Below are positions 8,832-17,793 of a stretch of 64,000 nt of DNA, piece after piece. The notes below the pieces were generated by a model. The model was not told the origin of the DNA. It ran no database searches and saw nothing but the letters and a program-made list of their open reading frames with translations. The DNA is taken from contig JAFDVP010000001.1 of assembly GCA_018268895.1 (NCBI GenBank), forward strand, positions 806,001-870,000, given 5' to 3'. The stretch is from Acidobacteriota bacterium. GTDB taxonomy: Bacteria > Acidobacteriota > Terriglobia > Terriglobales > Acidobacteriaceae. A program made the position numbers and the translations under genes. Within the stretch, counting starts at the first letter, position 1, and every line of letters starts with the position of its first letter.

Positions 8832-10912
8832 TCTTTCACCCCAAGCTCACGCAGCAGAAACGCATAGTCGAAGGCGATCTCCTTCAGGTAATCGTACCGG
8901 CCTGAGGCTCCGCCGTGTCCGGCGTCCATGTTGACGTGCAGCAGCAAAGGGGTGTCGTTCTTCTTGATGGCCCGCAGTTTGGCAACGTACTTCGCGGGCT
9001 CCCAGTACATCACCTGCGAGTCGTTCAGGCTGGTCTTCACGAGCATCGCCGGGTAGTCGCCCGGCTTCAGGTTGTCGTATGGCGAGTACGAGCGCATGTA
9101 CGCGAACGCCTCAGGCTCGTTCGGGTTGCCCCACTCTTCGTACTCGGCCACCGTCAGCGGTAGCGTGGCGTCGAGCATCGTGTTCATCACGTCGACGAAC
9201 GGCACATGCGAGAGCACCACGTGGAAGAGATCCGGGCGCTCATTCACGACAGCGCCCATCAGCAGCCCGCCCGCGCTTCCGCCCTCGATAGCGACGCGGT
9301 TCTTCGCTCCATAGCCATTGGCGGTAAGGTGCTCCACCACGGCGATGAAGTCGGTGAAGGTATTCCGTTTCACCATCATCTTTCCGGCGTCGTGCCACGT
9401 ATCGCCGAGGTCGCCGCCGCCGCGAATGTGCGCGTAGGCGAGCACGACGCCTCGATCCAGAAGCGACAATCTGGATGCGCTGAAACCGACAGGCAACGGA
9501 TAGCCATATGACCCATATCCATAGACATACATGGGGTTGCTCGCGTCATGCTTGAAGGAATCGCGGCGGTAAACAATCGAGATCGGTACCCTCACTCCGT
9601 CAGAGGCCGTGACCCAGAGACGCTCCGAGGCATAGCGGGACGAGTCGAACCCGCCGGGGACCTCCTGCTGTTTCAGCAGCGCCGAGGTTTCTGCCGCCAC
9701 GTCGTAGTCGTAGATCGATGCAGGCGCAACCAGCGACTGGTAGCTGTAGCGGAACTTCGTTGTCTCGAACTCGCGATTGATATTTGAGGCGGCGGTATAG
9801 GTCGGCTCCGGGAAGCTGATCTTCTTCGCCTCGCCCAGGCTGCCGTCGGCGTTGAATGATGCGACGGCAAGCGCGGTCAGTCCGAGCTCGCGTTTGGACA
9901 GGACGCAGAAGTTCGCGAAGAGGTCGAAGTCCTCCAGCGGGACTTCCTTATCCTCGGCGACGAACTCCTTCCAATCTTCGCGGCCGCCGCCGTCGACGGG
10001 AACCGTGACGACGCGGAAGTTTTTGCCCGTGTCGTTTACGCGAATGTAGAAGAGGCCGTCGCGGTGATCGACGTAGTACTCCTGCTCGTCCAGACGGGGC
10101 GCGATGACGAGAAACACGCCTCCTGGCGTCTCAGACGGCAGATAGCTGCACTCGTTGGTCGTGTGACTGCCGGCCTCCATCAGCAGGTACTTGCCATCGC
10201 GGGTCTTGCCTACGCCCAGGTTGAAGCGCTCATCCTTCTCTTCGTAGATCAGGGCGTCGTCCGTGACCGCATCGCCCAGGCGGTGGCGAAAGAGCTTGTC
10301 CTGCCGCTTGGTGACCTCGTCCTCGGTGGTGTAGAACAACGTGTGCGAGTCGGCCGCCCAGGCAAACGATCCGACGCGTTCGGCGGAGTCAGGCAGATCA
10401 GCGCCTGTGCTCAGGTCGCGGACGTGCAGCGTGTACTGGCGAAACCCGGTGTTGTCGGTCGAATAGGCAAGCTTGTCTGCGTCCGGGCTGACGGTCATGC
10501 CGCCTACGGCCATGAAGGCCTGTCCTTCGGCCAGCTTGTTGACGTCCAGGATCACCTGCTCTGGCTGCCCGGCATCGTAGGCGCCGTTGACGGATCTACG
10601 ACGGCAGTGGATGGGGTACTGGCTGCCCTCGACCGTGCGGGTGTAGTAGAACCAGTCCCCGTAGCGGAAGGGGACCGACTCGTCGGTCTCCTTGATGTGC
10701 GACAGCATCTCGGCGTAGAGCTTTGTCTGGAACTCCTCTGTTGGCTTCATCACGGCCGCTGTGTAGGCGTTTTCGGCCTCAAGATATGCGGTTACTTCAG
10801 GCGATCCTTTGTCGCGCATCCAGCGGTAATCGTCTTCCAGTGTCTGCCCGTGCAGGGTTGTCGGCGTGGGTTCCCGGCGTGCAACCGGAGGCAGGATGTT
10901 ACTTTCGGTCAT
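8828..10912 (-). CDS. ptrB: Oligopeptidase B (S9A prolyl-oligopeptidase family)
   Basis: A 694-residue serine peptidase with an N-terminal seven-bladed propeller domain and a C-terminal alpha/beta-hydrolase domain. The nucleophile is S546 in GGSAGGLLMG. The acid is the Asp in TSLNDSQVMYWEP and the histidine is in NMDAGHGGASGRYDY, all in the family arrangement. Oligopeptidase B cleaves small peptides after basic residues. No signal peptide is visible, so it is probably cytoplasmic. The ATG at 10912 (MTESNILPP) is chosen because GGAG lies about 9 bases upstream; the frame stays open to 11005 but that extension shows no family resemblance. Confidence 0.93.
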   Translation of the reverse strand: MTESNILPPVARREPTPTTLHGQTLEDDYRWMRDKGSPEVTAYLEAENAYTAAVMKPTEEFQTKLYAEMLSHIKETDESVPFRYGDWFYYTRTVEGSQYPIHCRRRSVNGAYDAGQPEQVILDVNKLAEGQAFMAVGGMTVSPDADKLAYSTDNTGFRQYTLHVRDLSTGADLPDSAERVGSFAWAADSHTLFYTTEDEVTKRQDKLFRHRLGDAVTDDALIYEEKDERFNLGVGKTRDGKYLLMEAGSHTTNECSYLPSETPGGVFLVIAPRLDEQEYYVDHRDGLFYIRVNDTGKNFRVVTVPVDGGGREDWKEFVAEDKEVPLEDFDLFANFCVLSKRELGLTALAVASFNADGSLGEAKKISFPEPTYTAASNINREFETTKFRYSYQSLVAPASIYDYDVAAETSALLKQQEVPGGFDSSRYASERLWVTASDGVRVPISIVYRRDSFKHDASNPMYVYGYGSYGYPLPVGFSASRLSLLDRGVVLAYAHIRGGGDLGDTWHDAGKMMVKRNTFTDFIAVVEHLTANGYGAKNRVAIEGGSAGGLLMGAVVNERPDLFHVVLSHVPFVDVMNTMLDATLPLTVAEYEEWGNPNEPEAFAYMRSYSPYDNLKPGDYPAMLVKTSLNDSQVMYWEPAKYVAKLRAIKKNDTPLLLHVNMDAGHGGASGRYDYLKEIAFDYAFLLRELGVKD

Positions 10913-11049
10913 TGTCAAAGCTCCAGATGACAGGATACAGTGCAGTCCGCCGAGCTTCTGGGGTGGCTCTGCGATGTGCAACCAAATCCGGGTGCAGGGC
11001 CACAAAACAATATGGGTGGATTTCTGCCTAGGGCCAAAGGAGAACGAAA

Positions 11050-11712
11050 ATGAGAGTCAGCACAAATCACTTGCTCGTCATTGCAGTGGGGGTTCTACTC
11101 GTTCCACAGCAGCCGCTGTTTGCGCAGGATCCCATGGGGACTCCGGCATCGCAGACGCAGGCCAATCAGCCTGGTCGCGTACCGTCCTCTACGACATCTA
11201 TGCAGGACTCCTCAGGCGCTCCCGGCGACACTGCCCAGGAGATGAAGGATAAGATATTCCTTCGCAAAGTCACGGAAAATGGCCTGGCGCAGGTCCAGTT
11301 GGGCAAGCTGGCATCCGAGAAGGCATCCTCACAGGATGTGAAGGACTATGGCCAGAAGATGGCTGACGACCACGCGAAGCTGAATACCTCCATGGCCACA
11401 ATTGCCGATTCCATCGGAATGCGACTACCTAAGAGTCTCAACAAGGCTGACCAGGCGCAGTACGCGAAGCTGAGCGCACTCTCGGGCGAGGCCTTCGACA
11501 AGGAATACCTGACCTGCATGATCCGGGGCCACCATGAGGACATGCGCGAGTTTCGCATCGAATCCCAGACCACAACCGACCCGGATCTGAAGGCCGAGGT
11601 TGATAAGGCGCAGAAGGTAATCCATGAACACCTGGCGCTTGCCAGGAAACTGGCAGCCGATAACGGTGTGCAGCTGCCGGTGAGCAAATCGTCGGCAACA
11701 AAGTCGAACTAA
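11050..11712 (+). CDS. DUF4142 domain protein, exported
   Basis: This 220-residue protein has a signal peptide (hydrophobic LLVIAVGVLLVP, cleavage likely after LFAQ). A Ser/Thr/Gln-rich spacer follows, and then a DUF4142 helical domain from about residue 70 (DKIFLRKVTENGLAQVQLGKLA) to 205. The family is a ferritin-like four-helix arrangement often found in Acidobacteria and Proteobacteria periplasms, with no settled function. Helices with HAKL, HHEDM and HEHLALARKL supply several histidines and acidic residues that could bind metal, but that is inference. It is divergent from ptrB and shares a 137-base upstream region with it. Confidence 0.87.
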   Translation: MRVSTNHLLVIAVGVLLVPQQPLFAQDPMGTPASQTQANQPGRVPSSTTSMQDSSGAPGDTAQEMKDKIFLRKVTENGLAQVQLGKLASEKASSQDVKDYGQKMADDHAKLNTSMATIADSIGMRLPKSLNKADQAQYAKLSALSGEAFDKEYLTCMIRGHHEDMREFRIESQTTTDPDLKAEVDKAQKVIHEHLALARKLAADNGVQLPVSKSSATKSN

Positions 11713-11812
11713 TGTAAGACGGCGAATGAGTTGTGCACTATCACCTCTTGTAGACCGTCGGCCAGGGTCATTCGCGTTTCTACAACCCGATGCAGCGTAG
11801 AATGATCGGACG

Positions 11813-12604
11813 ATGAACCGTATTGCCCGATGGCTGGGGATTGTCCTTCTGCTGCTTGTGCCGGTGGCGCCGCTCGTGGGCGAATCGGTCAAGTCTCTTC
11901 CCGCGCCTACCGGATACGTGAGCGACTTTGCCGGAGTGTTGTCGGCCACGACAAGGCAGAATCTTGAATCGCTCTGCACCCAGGTGGATCGGCAGGCGCA
12001 TGCGCAGATTGCGGTCGTCACCATCAACTCACTTGATAATGACCAGACCATTGAAGAGTTTGCCACCGAGCTTGAAGACAAGTGGGGAGTGGGGAACAAG
12101 GACGACCGTGGCGTCCTGATGGTCCTGGTAATGAAGCCCCGCAAGGGGCGCATCGAGGTTGGCTACGGGCTTGAAGGCATTCTGAACGACGCCAGGGTCG
12201 GCGACATAGGCCGCTCCATGGTTCCCGCCATCAACCAGGGAGACTACGATACGGCGGTTCCCCAGGGTGTGCGGCAGATCGCCGGCATTATTGCGCAGGA
12301 CGCCGGGGTGACGCTCTCTGCCGCGGGCCACACCTACCGCCGCCAGCGCGTCTCCGATGAACAGCCCATTCATCTTTCCTTTACGCAACTGCTGATTGGC
12401 GGCGGCGCAATTCTGCTGCTCCTGTTCTTCCTCGCCAAGACCGGCAATATGGGCCTGATCTTCTTCCTGCTCGGCAACCTGATGGGCGGCGGCTACCGTG
12501 GCGGCCGCGACCGCGACGACGGCTGGGGTGGAGGCGGCGGGGGAGATGGCGGCTTCGGAGGTTTTGGCGGCGGCCGTTCAGGCGGCGGCGGGGCGAACTT
12601 CTAG
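11813..12604 (+). CDS. TPM domain (YgcG family) membrane protein
   Basis: The 263-residue protein has a signal peptide, a TPM domain (about residues 37-160, starting YVSDFAGVLSATTRQNLE, with DRGVLMVLVM and GYGLEG), one or two transmembrane segments near residues 190-225, and a Gly-rich tail (GGGRSGGGGANF). TPM domains are exported domains with phosphatase activity reported in some members; in bacteria they often occur beside LemA. LemA follows after 141 bases, so they are probably partners. The Gly-rich tail is typical of this family. Confidence 0.9.
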   Translation: MNRIARWLGIVLLLLVPVAPLVGESVKSLPAPTGYVSDFAGVLSATTRQNLESLCTQVDRQAHAQIAVVTINSLDNDQTIEEFATELEDKWGVGNKDDRGVLMVLVMKPRKGRIEVGYGLEGILNDARVGDIGRSMVPAINQGDYDTAVPQGVRQIAGIIAQDAGVTLSAAGHTYRRQRVSDEQPIHLSFTQLLIGGGAILLLLFFLAKTGNMGLIFFLLGNLMGGGYRGGRDRDDGWGGGGGGDGGFGGFGGGRSGGGGANF

Positions 12605-12745
12605 CATCTATCGCAAGAAGGTACAGGGCCGCGAAACACAGGGTTGATCGAAGGGGAGGAGCCTCCGGCGGGATGGTAAAGTACAGCCGGTAGACCTTCT
12701 AACGAATTGAATGAAACTTTAGACGAAGGGAAGACTCGAAAGAAC

Positions 12746-13330
12746 ATGAAACCTTTATGGATCGTGCTGGGTGTCGTCGGCCTCATCATCCTGCTGCTGC
12801 TTTTTGCAGGCGGCAGCTACGTCAGCACCAGGAACACACTGGTCGAAAAGAACGAGGCCATCAACCAGGCTTTCTCGCAGGTTAACGTCGTTCAGCAGCG
12901 AAGGCTGGACCTGATACCGAACCTTGTGGCCTCGGTCAAAGGCTATGTCGCTGAAGAATCTACCGTGTTGACCAACATCGCCAATGCCCGCGCAGGAGTG
13001 CTGGCGGCAGGCACCGACCACGCCGCTAACATTGATGCCAATCGTAAGCTCGATGTCGCGCTGGGGCCGTTTTTCCGCCTGCAGGAACAGTATCCCAACC
13101 TGAGGAGCAACGAGCAGTTCATGCGCCTGAACGATGAGTTGGCTGGAACGGAAAACCGTATTGCCGTTGAGCGCCAGCGATACAACAAGGTGCTTGAGGA
13201 TTACAATGTCTACGTTCGGCAGTTCCCCAACAGTATCTGGGCCGGTATGGCAGGCTTCCACTACCGTGACGAGTACTTCAAGGGGAACCCCGAGAACAAT
13301 GTCGCGCCCAAGGTCGACTTCTCAAAATAA
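12746..13330 (+). CDS. lemA: LemA family protein
   Basis: A 194-residue protein with one N-terminal transmembrane helix (LWIVLGVVGLIILLLLFAGG) and a helical LemA domain. The family signature is clear: NEAINQAFSQVNVVQQRRLDLIPNLV and later YPNLRSNEQFMRLNDELAGTENRIAVERQRYNKVLEDYN. Function in the family is unsettled; it is thought to act at the envelope with TPM proteins. The ATG at 12746 puts the transmembrane helix right at the N-terminus. A TTG at 12707 is a possible alternative. A strong bidirectional terminator lies downstream. Confidence 0.92.
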   Translation: MKPLWIVLGVVGLIILLLLFAGGSYVSTRNTLVEKNEAINQAFSQVNVVQQRRLDLIPNLVASVKGYVAEESTVLTNIANARAGVLAAGTDHAANIDANRKLDVALGPFFRLQEQYPNLRSNEQFMRLNDELAGTENRIAVERQRYNKVLEDYNVYVRQFPNSIWAGMAGFHYRDEYFKGNPENNVAPKVDFSK

Positions 13331-13361
13331 TGTAGAAGCCGAATGCACCTTGGCACGAAGA

Positions 13362-13400
13362 AAGGCCGTCGCAGTTCAAGCGACGGCCCTTCTTTTGTCT
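13362..13400. terminator. Bidirectional Rho-independent terminator
   Basis: GGCCGTCGC and GCGACGGCC form a 9-bp GC-rich stem (13364-13372 with 13380-13388) around a 7-base loop. CTTCTTTTGTCTT follows on the plus strand, and TTTCTT follows on the minus strand. It lies between the convergent lemA and STAS genes and can serve both. Confidence 0.8.
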
Positions 13401-13412
13401 TGAAGCAGGCGT

Positions 13413-13757
13413 CTATTTGAATGAGGAGATTGCCGAAGCCTCGTCGTCCTTGATGTCGAAGACGGTGTACAGCTTGGTGATCTGCAACAGGTCCTGGACC
13501 TTCTTGGTCAGGTTCAGCAGCTTCAACTCGCCGCCGGCGTTCTTCACCGTGGTGAACGCGCTCACCAGTTCGCCGATACCCGAGCTGTCAATGTAGCTGA
13601 TGTCTCCCAGGTTGAGCAGGATCTTGCTTTGACCCTTGGCAAGCAGGTCGCGGACTGCGTCGCGAATTGTGACGCTGCCTTCGCCGAGCGTAATGCGGCC
13701 GCTGAGGTCGAGAATGGTGACGCCGTCCACTTGGCGGGTAGATACTTTCATGCTCAT
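13413..13757 (-). CDS. STAS domain anti-sigma factor antagonist (RsbV/SpoIIAA type)
   Basis: The 114-residue protein is a single STAS domain: [19 protein letters not shown], then [20 protein letters not shown], whose DSSG contains the conserved phosphorylatable serine. Unphosphorylated STAS antagonists bind and inactivate an RsbW-type kinase. Such a kinase is encoded 15 bases upstream, so the two form a partner-switching module. AAGGAG lies upstream of the ATG at 13757. No sigma factor or PP2C phosphatase gene is next to it, so the regulated target is elsewhere. Confidence 0.93.
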   Translation of the reverse strand: MSMKVSTRQVDGVTILDLSGRITLGEGSVTIRDAVRDLLAKGQSKILLNLGDISYIDSSGIGELVSAFTTVKNAGGELKLLNLTKKVQDLLQITKLYTVFDIKDDEASAISSFK

Positions 13758-13772
13758 GATTGCTTCTTCTCC

Positions 13773-14303
13773 TTAGGTCCCCGACTGCGCGGGTGTGCGG
13801 TGCTTAATCAATGTCAGCTCGGTGCCAGGGTGTAGCTGCCGAAAGTTTACCTCATCCATAAAGGCCCGTATCAGAAAGATGCCTCTGCCGGAGCCGCGCA
13901 GGATGTTTTCCGGGGCCAGCGGGTCAGGCAGGGTGCTTGGGTCCAGTCCCGGTCCCTGGTCGGTGATGCGGATCACCAGGTCGTCCGCCGTTGTCTCGAA
14001 CGAGGCGGTGATGTGTTTGTTCACGTCATACGCGTTGCCGTGCAGAACGGCGTTCACGGCCGCCTCCCGCACCGCCATGGCTATGTGGGGAATGGTGTCT
14101 TCGTCGAACCCTGCGCGCTGCGCGTACTGCTCCGCCGTCTGTTCGATCTTGTTGACACTGTCCAGGGTGGAATCGAGTGTAAAACTGGCGCGCGGCTTGT
14201 CGGTGGTATCGGCCAAGGCTGTCCTTGCAATCATCGAGTGCCCGCCGTCCACAGCAGACAACGGCAATGATGGCAGTGTGCTTGTGCTCGTCGCGAATGT
14301 CAA
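13773..14303 (-). CDS. RsbW-like serine kinase / anti-sigma factor (HATPase_c_2)
   Basis: A GHKL-type ATPase of the anti-sigma kinase family. The N box reads AVREAAVNAVLHGN, the G1 box ITDQGPGLD, and the G2 region GSGRGIFLIRAFMDEV. It would bind or phosphorylate the STAS protein encoded next to it and control a sigma factor or another partner. The 176-residue form begins with a TTG at 14303 preceded by GAGAGGGG. An ATG at 14234 would remove 23 residues before the conserved domain and is the main alternative. It is divergent from the M13 peptidase gene. Confidence 0.9.
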   Translation of the reverse strand: MTFATSTSTLPSLPLSAVDGGHSMIARTALADTTDKPRASFTLDSTLDSVNKIEQTAEQYAQRAGFDEDTIPHIAMAVREAAVNAVLHGNAYDVNKHITASFETTADDLVIRITDQGPGLDPSTLPDPLAPENILRGSGRGIFLIRAFMDEVNFRQLHPGTELTLIKHRTPAQSGT

Positions 14304-14407
14304 GGTTTGCCCCTCTCGAACGTCGATGTCACGCTTGGTTGAATACCGGTCACATAACCCCCGCGTTGACGGCGCGGTGGGCTAATATGCCTTCACGAGG
14401 AATCTAC

Positions 14408-16459
14408 ATGAAGAACTGCCTGGCGTGCATCGCTGCGTCTATTTTTCTTGCTGTAACAGCTTTTGGCCAGAAGCCTGCGCCAGCGCCTCAGCCGCTGGAA
14501 GCGATGCCCTATTCTCCATCGCTCGATCTTACATCGCTCGACCGCTCCGTCGACCCATGCAACGACTTCTACAAGTTCTCCTGCGGCGGATGGATGAAGA
14601 ACAATCCCATCCCCTCCGACCAGCCCCGCTGGGATGTCTACTCGAAGCTCGCCAACGACAATATGCAGTTTCTCTGGGGCATCCTCGAGGCCGACGCCAG
14701 GGCCTCCAACCGCACCGCTACCCAGCAGAAGGTCGGCGATTACTTCGCCGCCTGCATGGACACCGCCGCCATCGATAAGCTCGGGGCCGAGTCGATCGAG
14801 CCCACCCTTGCGGCCATCGATAAGCTGGCGGACCGCAAGTCGCTGATCGCCTATCTTGGCCCGCTCAACCGCAGCACGCGCGGCAGCTTCTTCTTCAACT
14901 CCGGATCAACGCAGGATCCCGGCGACTCCAACTCCGTTATAGCCGAGATCGCTGCTGGCGGTCTTGGCCTCCCTGACCGCGACTACTACTTGAAGACCGA
15001 TGCGAAGAGCGAAGAGACCCGCAAAGCCTATATCGCCTACGTCGAGAAGATTCTTACGCTCGTAGGCGAACCGGCAGCAGCGGCCCAGAGAGATGCAGCG
15101 GCCATCATGCGCATCGAGACCGGTCTGGCGAAGGCATCGCTCACTCGCGTCGAGCGTCGCGACCCCTACAAGCAGTACCACAAGATGACCGTCGCCCAGC
15201 TCGCGGAGCAGAGTCCTGCAATCAACTGGCCCGACTACCTGCGCGCGCAGGGAGTCGCCAACGTCGCCACGCTCAATCTCGCTCAGCCCGCCTTCCAGAA
15301 AGCCGTCGACCACGCCCTCACGACTGAACCTCTCGACGACTTGAAGGCGTACCTGCGCTTCCATGCTCTTACTGCGGCGGCTACGTCGCTCTCGTCTCCT
15401 TTTGAAGATGCGTCGTTCGACTTCTACAGCCGCTACCTGCGCGGCACGCAGCAGAAGCCTCCCCGATGGAAGACCTGCGTCCGGCAGGTCGATCGCTCGC
15501 TCGGCGAAGCCCTCGGGCAGGAGTTCGTCGCACGGACTTTCTCCCCTGCAACCAAGCAGAAGACCGTTCTGATGACCGACCAGATCGAACAGGCCATGCA
15601 GACTGAGATCGAACATCTGGACTGGATGAGCCCCGCCACCAAGCAGGAGGCGCTCCGCAAGCTGCACGCCGTCCGCAACAAGATCGGTTATCCCGACAAG
15701 TGGCGCGACTACTCGAAGCTCGACATCAAGGCAGGCGACTTCTTTGGTAACTCAGTTCGTGCCGCCGACTTTGAGGCGGCGCGCGACTGGGCCAAGGTCG
15801 GTAAGCCTGTCGATCGCAACGAGTGGGACATGACTCCGCCCACCGTCAACGCCTACTACAACCCGCAGATGAACGACATAAACTTTCCGGCTGGCGTGCT
15901 TCAGTCGCCGCTCTACGATTCGAAGTCCGACGACGCACCCAACTACGGCGACACCGGCTCGACCATCGGCCACGAACTCACCCACGGCTTCGACGACGAA
16001 GGCCGCCAGTTCGACGCGCAGGGCAATCTCAAAGACTGGTGGACGAAGGAAGACGCCAAGGGGTTTGAGGACCGCATCAACTGCCTCCGCGATCAGTTCG
16101 CGACGTACGTCGTCGTCGACGACATTCACATCAACTCCAAACTGACCAGCGGCGAAGACGTCGCCGACCTGGGCGGGACCCTGATCGCCTACATGGCATG
16201 GAAGAAGGCCACCGAGAACCAGCGCCTGTCTCCCATCGACGGCTTTACGCCCGATCAGCGCTTCTTCATCGGCTTTGCCCAGTGGGCCTGCGAGAACACC
16301 CGCGAAGCCAACAGCCGGCTCCAGGCAGCAACCGATCCTCACTCGCCAGCCTTTGCGCGCATCAATGGCATCGTCACCAACCTGCCGGAGTTTGCCGCCG
16401 CCTTCAAGTGCAAGGTTGGTCAACCCATGGTGAAGGCGAAAGTCTGTAAAGTCTGGTAA
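14408..16459 (+). CDS. M13 family metallopeptidase (neprilysin/PepO type), exported
   Basis: The 683-residue protein begins with a signal peptide (CLACIAASIFLAVTAFGQ). Peptidase_M13_N follows (LDRSVDPCNDFYKFSCGGWMK) and then the catalytic Peptidase_M13 domain. Zinc ligands are H522 and H526 in the HELTH motif and E583 in GEDVADLGG, with D587 completing ExxxD. These peptidases cut oligopeptides outside the cytoplasm. The ATG at 14408 follows GAGGAA at a good distance; the frame is open further upstream but overlaps the divergent rsbW-like gene. The C-terminal KVCKVW is a typical M13 ending. Confidence 0.95.
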   Translation: MKNCLACIAASIFLAVTAFGQKPAPAPQPLEAMPYSPSLDLTSLDRSVDPCNDFYKFSCGGWMKNNPIPSDQPRWDVYSKLANDNMQFLWGILEADARASNRTATQQKVGDYFAACMDTAAIDKLGAESIEPTLAAIDKLADRKSLIAYLGPLNRSTRGSFFFNSGSTQDPGDSNSVIAEIAAGGLGLPDRDYYLKTDAKSEETRKAYIAYVEKILTLVGEPAAAAQRDAAAIMRIETGLAKASLTRVERRDPYKQYHKMTVAQLAEQSPAINWPDYLRAQGVANVATLNLAQPAFQKAVDHALTTEPLDDLKAYLRFHALTAAATSLSSPFEDASFDFYSRYLRGTQQKPPRWKTCVRQVDRSLGEALGQEFVARTFSPATKQKTVLMTDQIEQAMQTEIEHLDWMSPATKQEALRKLHAVRNKIGYPDKWRDYSKLDIKAGDFFGNSVRAADFEAARDWAKVGKPVDRNEWDMTPPTVNAYYNPQMNDINFPAGVLQSPLYDSKSDDAPNYGDTGSTIGHELTHGFDDEGRQFDAQGNLKDWWTKEDAKGFEDRINCLRDQFATYVVVDDIHINSKLTSGEDVADLGGTLIAYMAWKKATENQRLSPIDGFTPDQRFFIGFAQWACENTREANSRLQAATDPHSPAFARINGIVTNLPEFAAAFKCKVGQPMVKAKVCKVW

Positions 16460-16481
16460 TCTCGCGCGAGCGGGACCAGAG

Positions 16482-17750
16482 ATGAGCAAAACCGGCAACC
16501 TCAAAACGACGACTGTCTCAGCGCTGGTCGGCGCTCCCGTTCGCGATGCAGCGGGTAGCCTGCTGGGGCGTGTCCGCGAGTTTGCCGTAGTGCCTTCCGA
16601 GGACTCGGGCCGCGTCCTCGGCCTTATCCTCAGGCTCTCCCGCTCAACGTCGAAAGAGCAGGGAAGCATGGCGCCGATCGAATCGGTCGAGTTCGTCGAC
16701 GACGGCCTCCGTCTTCTTCCAGGAGCAACCCTGAAGCCGCCGCCAGAGGACAGCTCGCTCGTCCTTCTGGAACGCGATCTGCTTGACCAGCAGATCATCG
16801 ACGTCAACGGACATAAAGTTGTCCGCGTGAACGACGTCAATCTTCAGTGGGAAGAGTCTTCGGATACGGCAAAGCTGACCCTGCGAATCGCAGAGGTGGA
16901 GGTCGGCTTGAGGGGCGCCGTTCGCCGCATTCTCAAAGGCTTCCCATCTTCTGCCGTCGACCGGATAGCCGCGCGCACCAGGGCCAGCGTCATCCCGTGG
17001 GACTTCGTCGATCTGATCGACCCAGCCCGCCGTGTTCGCCTGAAGGTTGGCCAGGACCACCTCGCGCAGATGCACCCCTCCGACCTCGCCGATATTCTCG
17101 AAGACCTTGCACCGCCGGAGCGTCAGGCCCTCTTTGAAAGTCTGGACGAAGAGATCGCTGCCGAGACCCTGGAAGAGGTTGAGCCGAAGCTGCAAAAATC
17201 GCTGATCCAGGCGCTCGATTCGGAGCACGTGGCAGGCATCGTCGAGGAGATGGACCCTGGCGCCGCCGCCGACCTTCTCGCCGAGCTTTCCGACGAGAAG
17301 TCCGAGGCCATCCTCGAGGAGATGGACCCGGAGGAGCGCCAGGAGGTTGAGGAACTGCTGGAGTTTTCGCAGGACTCCGCCGCCGGCCGCATGACGACCG
17401 AGTACATCGCTCTGTCGACGGAGTCCCGCGTAGCCGACGTTCATGCCGCGTTGCTCTCCTTTGAGGGCGACATCGAGATGATCACCGATATCTACCTGGT
17501 CGGCGAAGAGGGCCATCTCAGCGGTCTCATCCCCATTGTGCGGATACTGCTTGCCGGAACTGAAACTCCACTGGCCGATCTCCCCCGTGGCCATCTGGTC
17601 ACCTGCCACGTCGATACGGCTGGCCGCAAGGTTGCTGAACTCTTCGACAAGTACAACCTCCGCTCGCTTCCCGTCATCGACGCGGAAAAGAAGCTGATCG
17701 GAGTCGTCCACGCGGAACAGGTGATTGCGCTGCTACGCGCGGCCAATTGA
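16482..17750 (+). CDS. Soluble PRC-barrel / MgtE_N / CBS-pair protein
   Basis: This 422-residue protein has two PRC-barrel-like stretches (about residues 11-165), an MgtE N-terminal superhelical domain (about 195-300, with HPSDLADILEDLAPPERQALFESL and EEMDPGAAADLLAELSDEKSEAILEEMDPEE split along it), and a CBS pair (about 305-420). It lacks the five-helix MgtE channel domain, so it is not a magnesium channel. In MgtE these cytosolic domains sense Mg2+. Here they stand alone, and an NRAMP-superfamily transporter is encoded about 1.2 kb downstream, which suggests a regulatory partner. The protein is strongly acidic in the MgtE_N part. Confidence 0.88.
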   Translation: MSKTGNLKTTTVSALVGAPVRDAAGSLLGRVREFAVVPSEDSGRVLGLILRLSRSTSKEQGSMAPIESVEFVDDGLRLLPGATLKPPPEDSSLVLLERDLLDQQIIDVNGHKVVRVNDVNLQWEESSDTAKLTLRIAEVEVGLRGAVRRILKGFPSSAVDRIAARTRASVIPWDFVDLIDPARRVRLKVGQDHLAQMHPSDLADILEDLAPPERQALFESLDEEIAAETLEEVEPKLQKSLIQALDSEHVAGIVEEMDPGAAADLLAELSDEKSEAILEEMDPEERQEVEELLEFSQDSAAGRMTTEYIALSTESRVADVHAALLSFEGDIEMITDIYLVGEEGHLSGLIPIVRILLAGTETPLADLPRGHLVTCHVDTAGRKVAELFDKYNLRSLPVIDAEKKLIGVVHAEQVIALLRAAN

Positions 17751-17793
17751 TGCCTTCCTGTTCCAGCAGCTCTCATCGGATAATCGAAGAGGA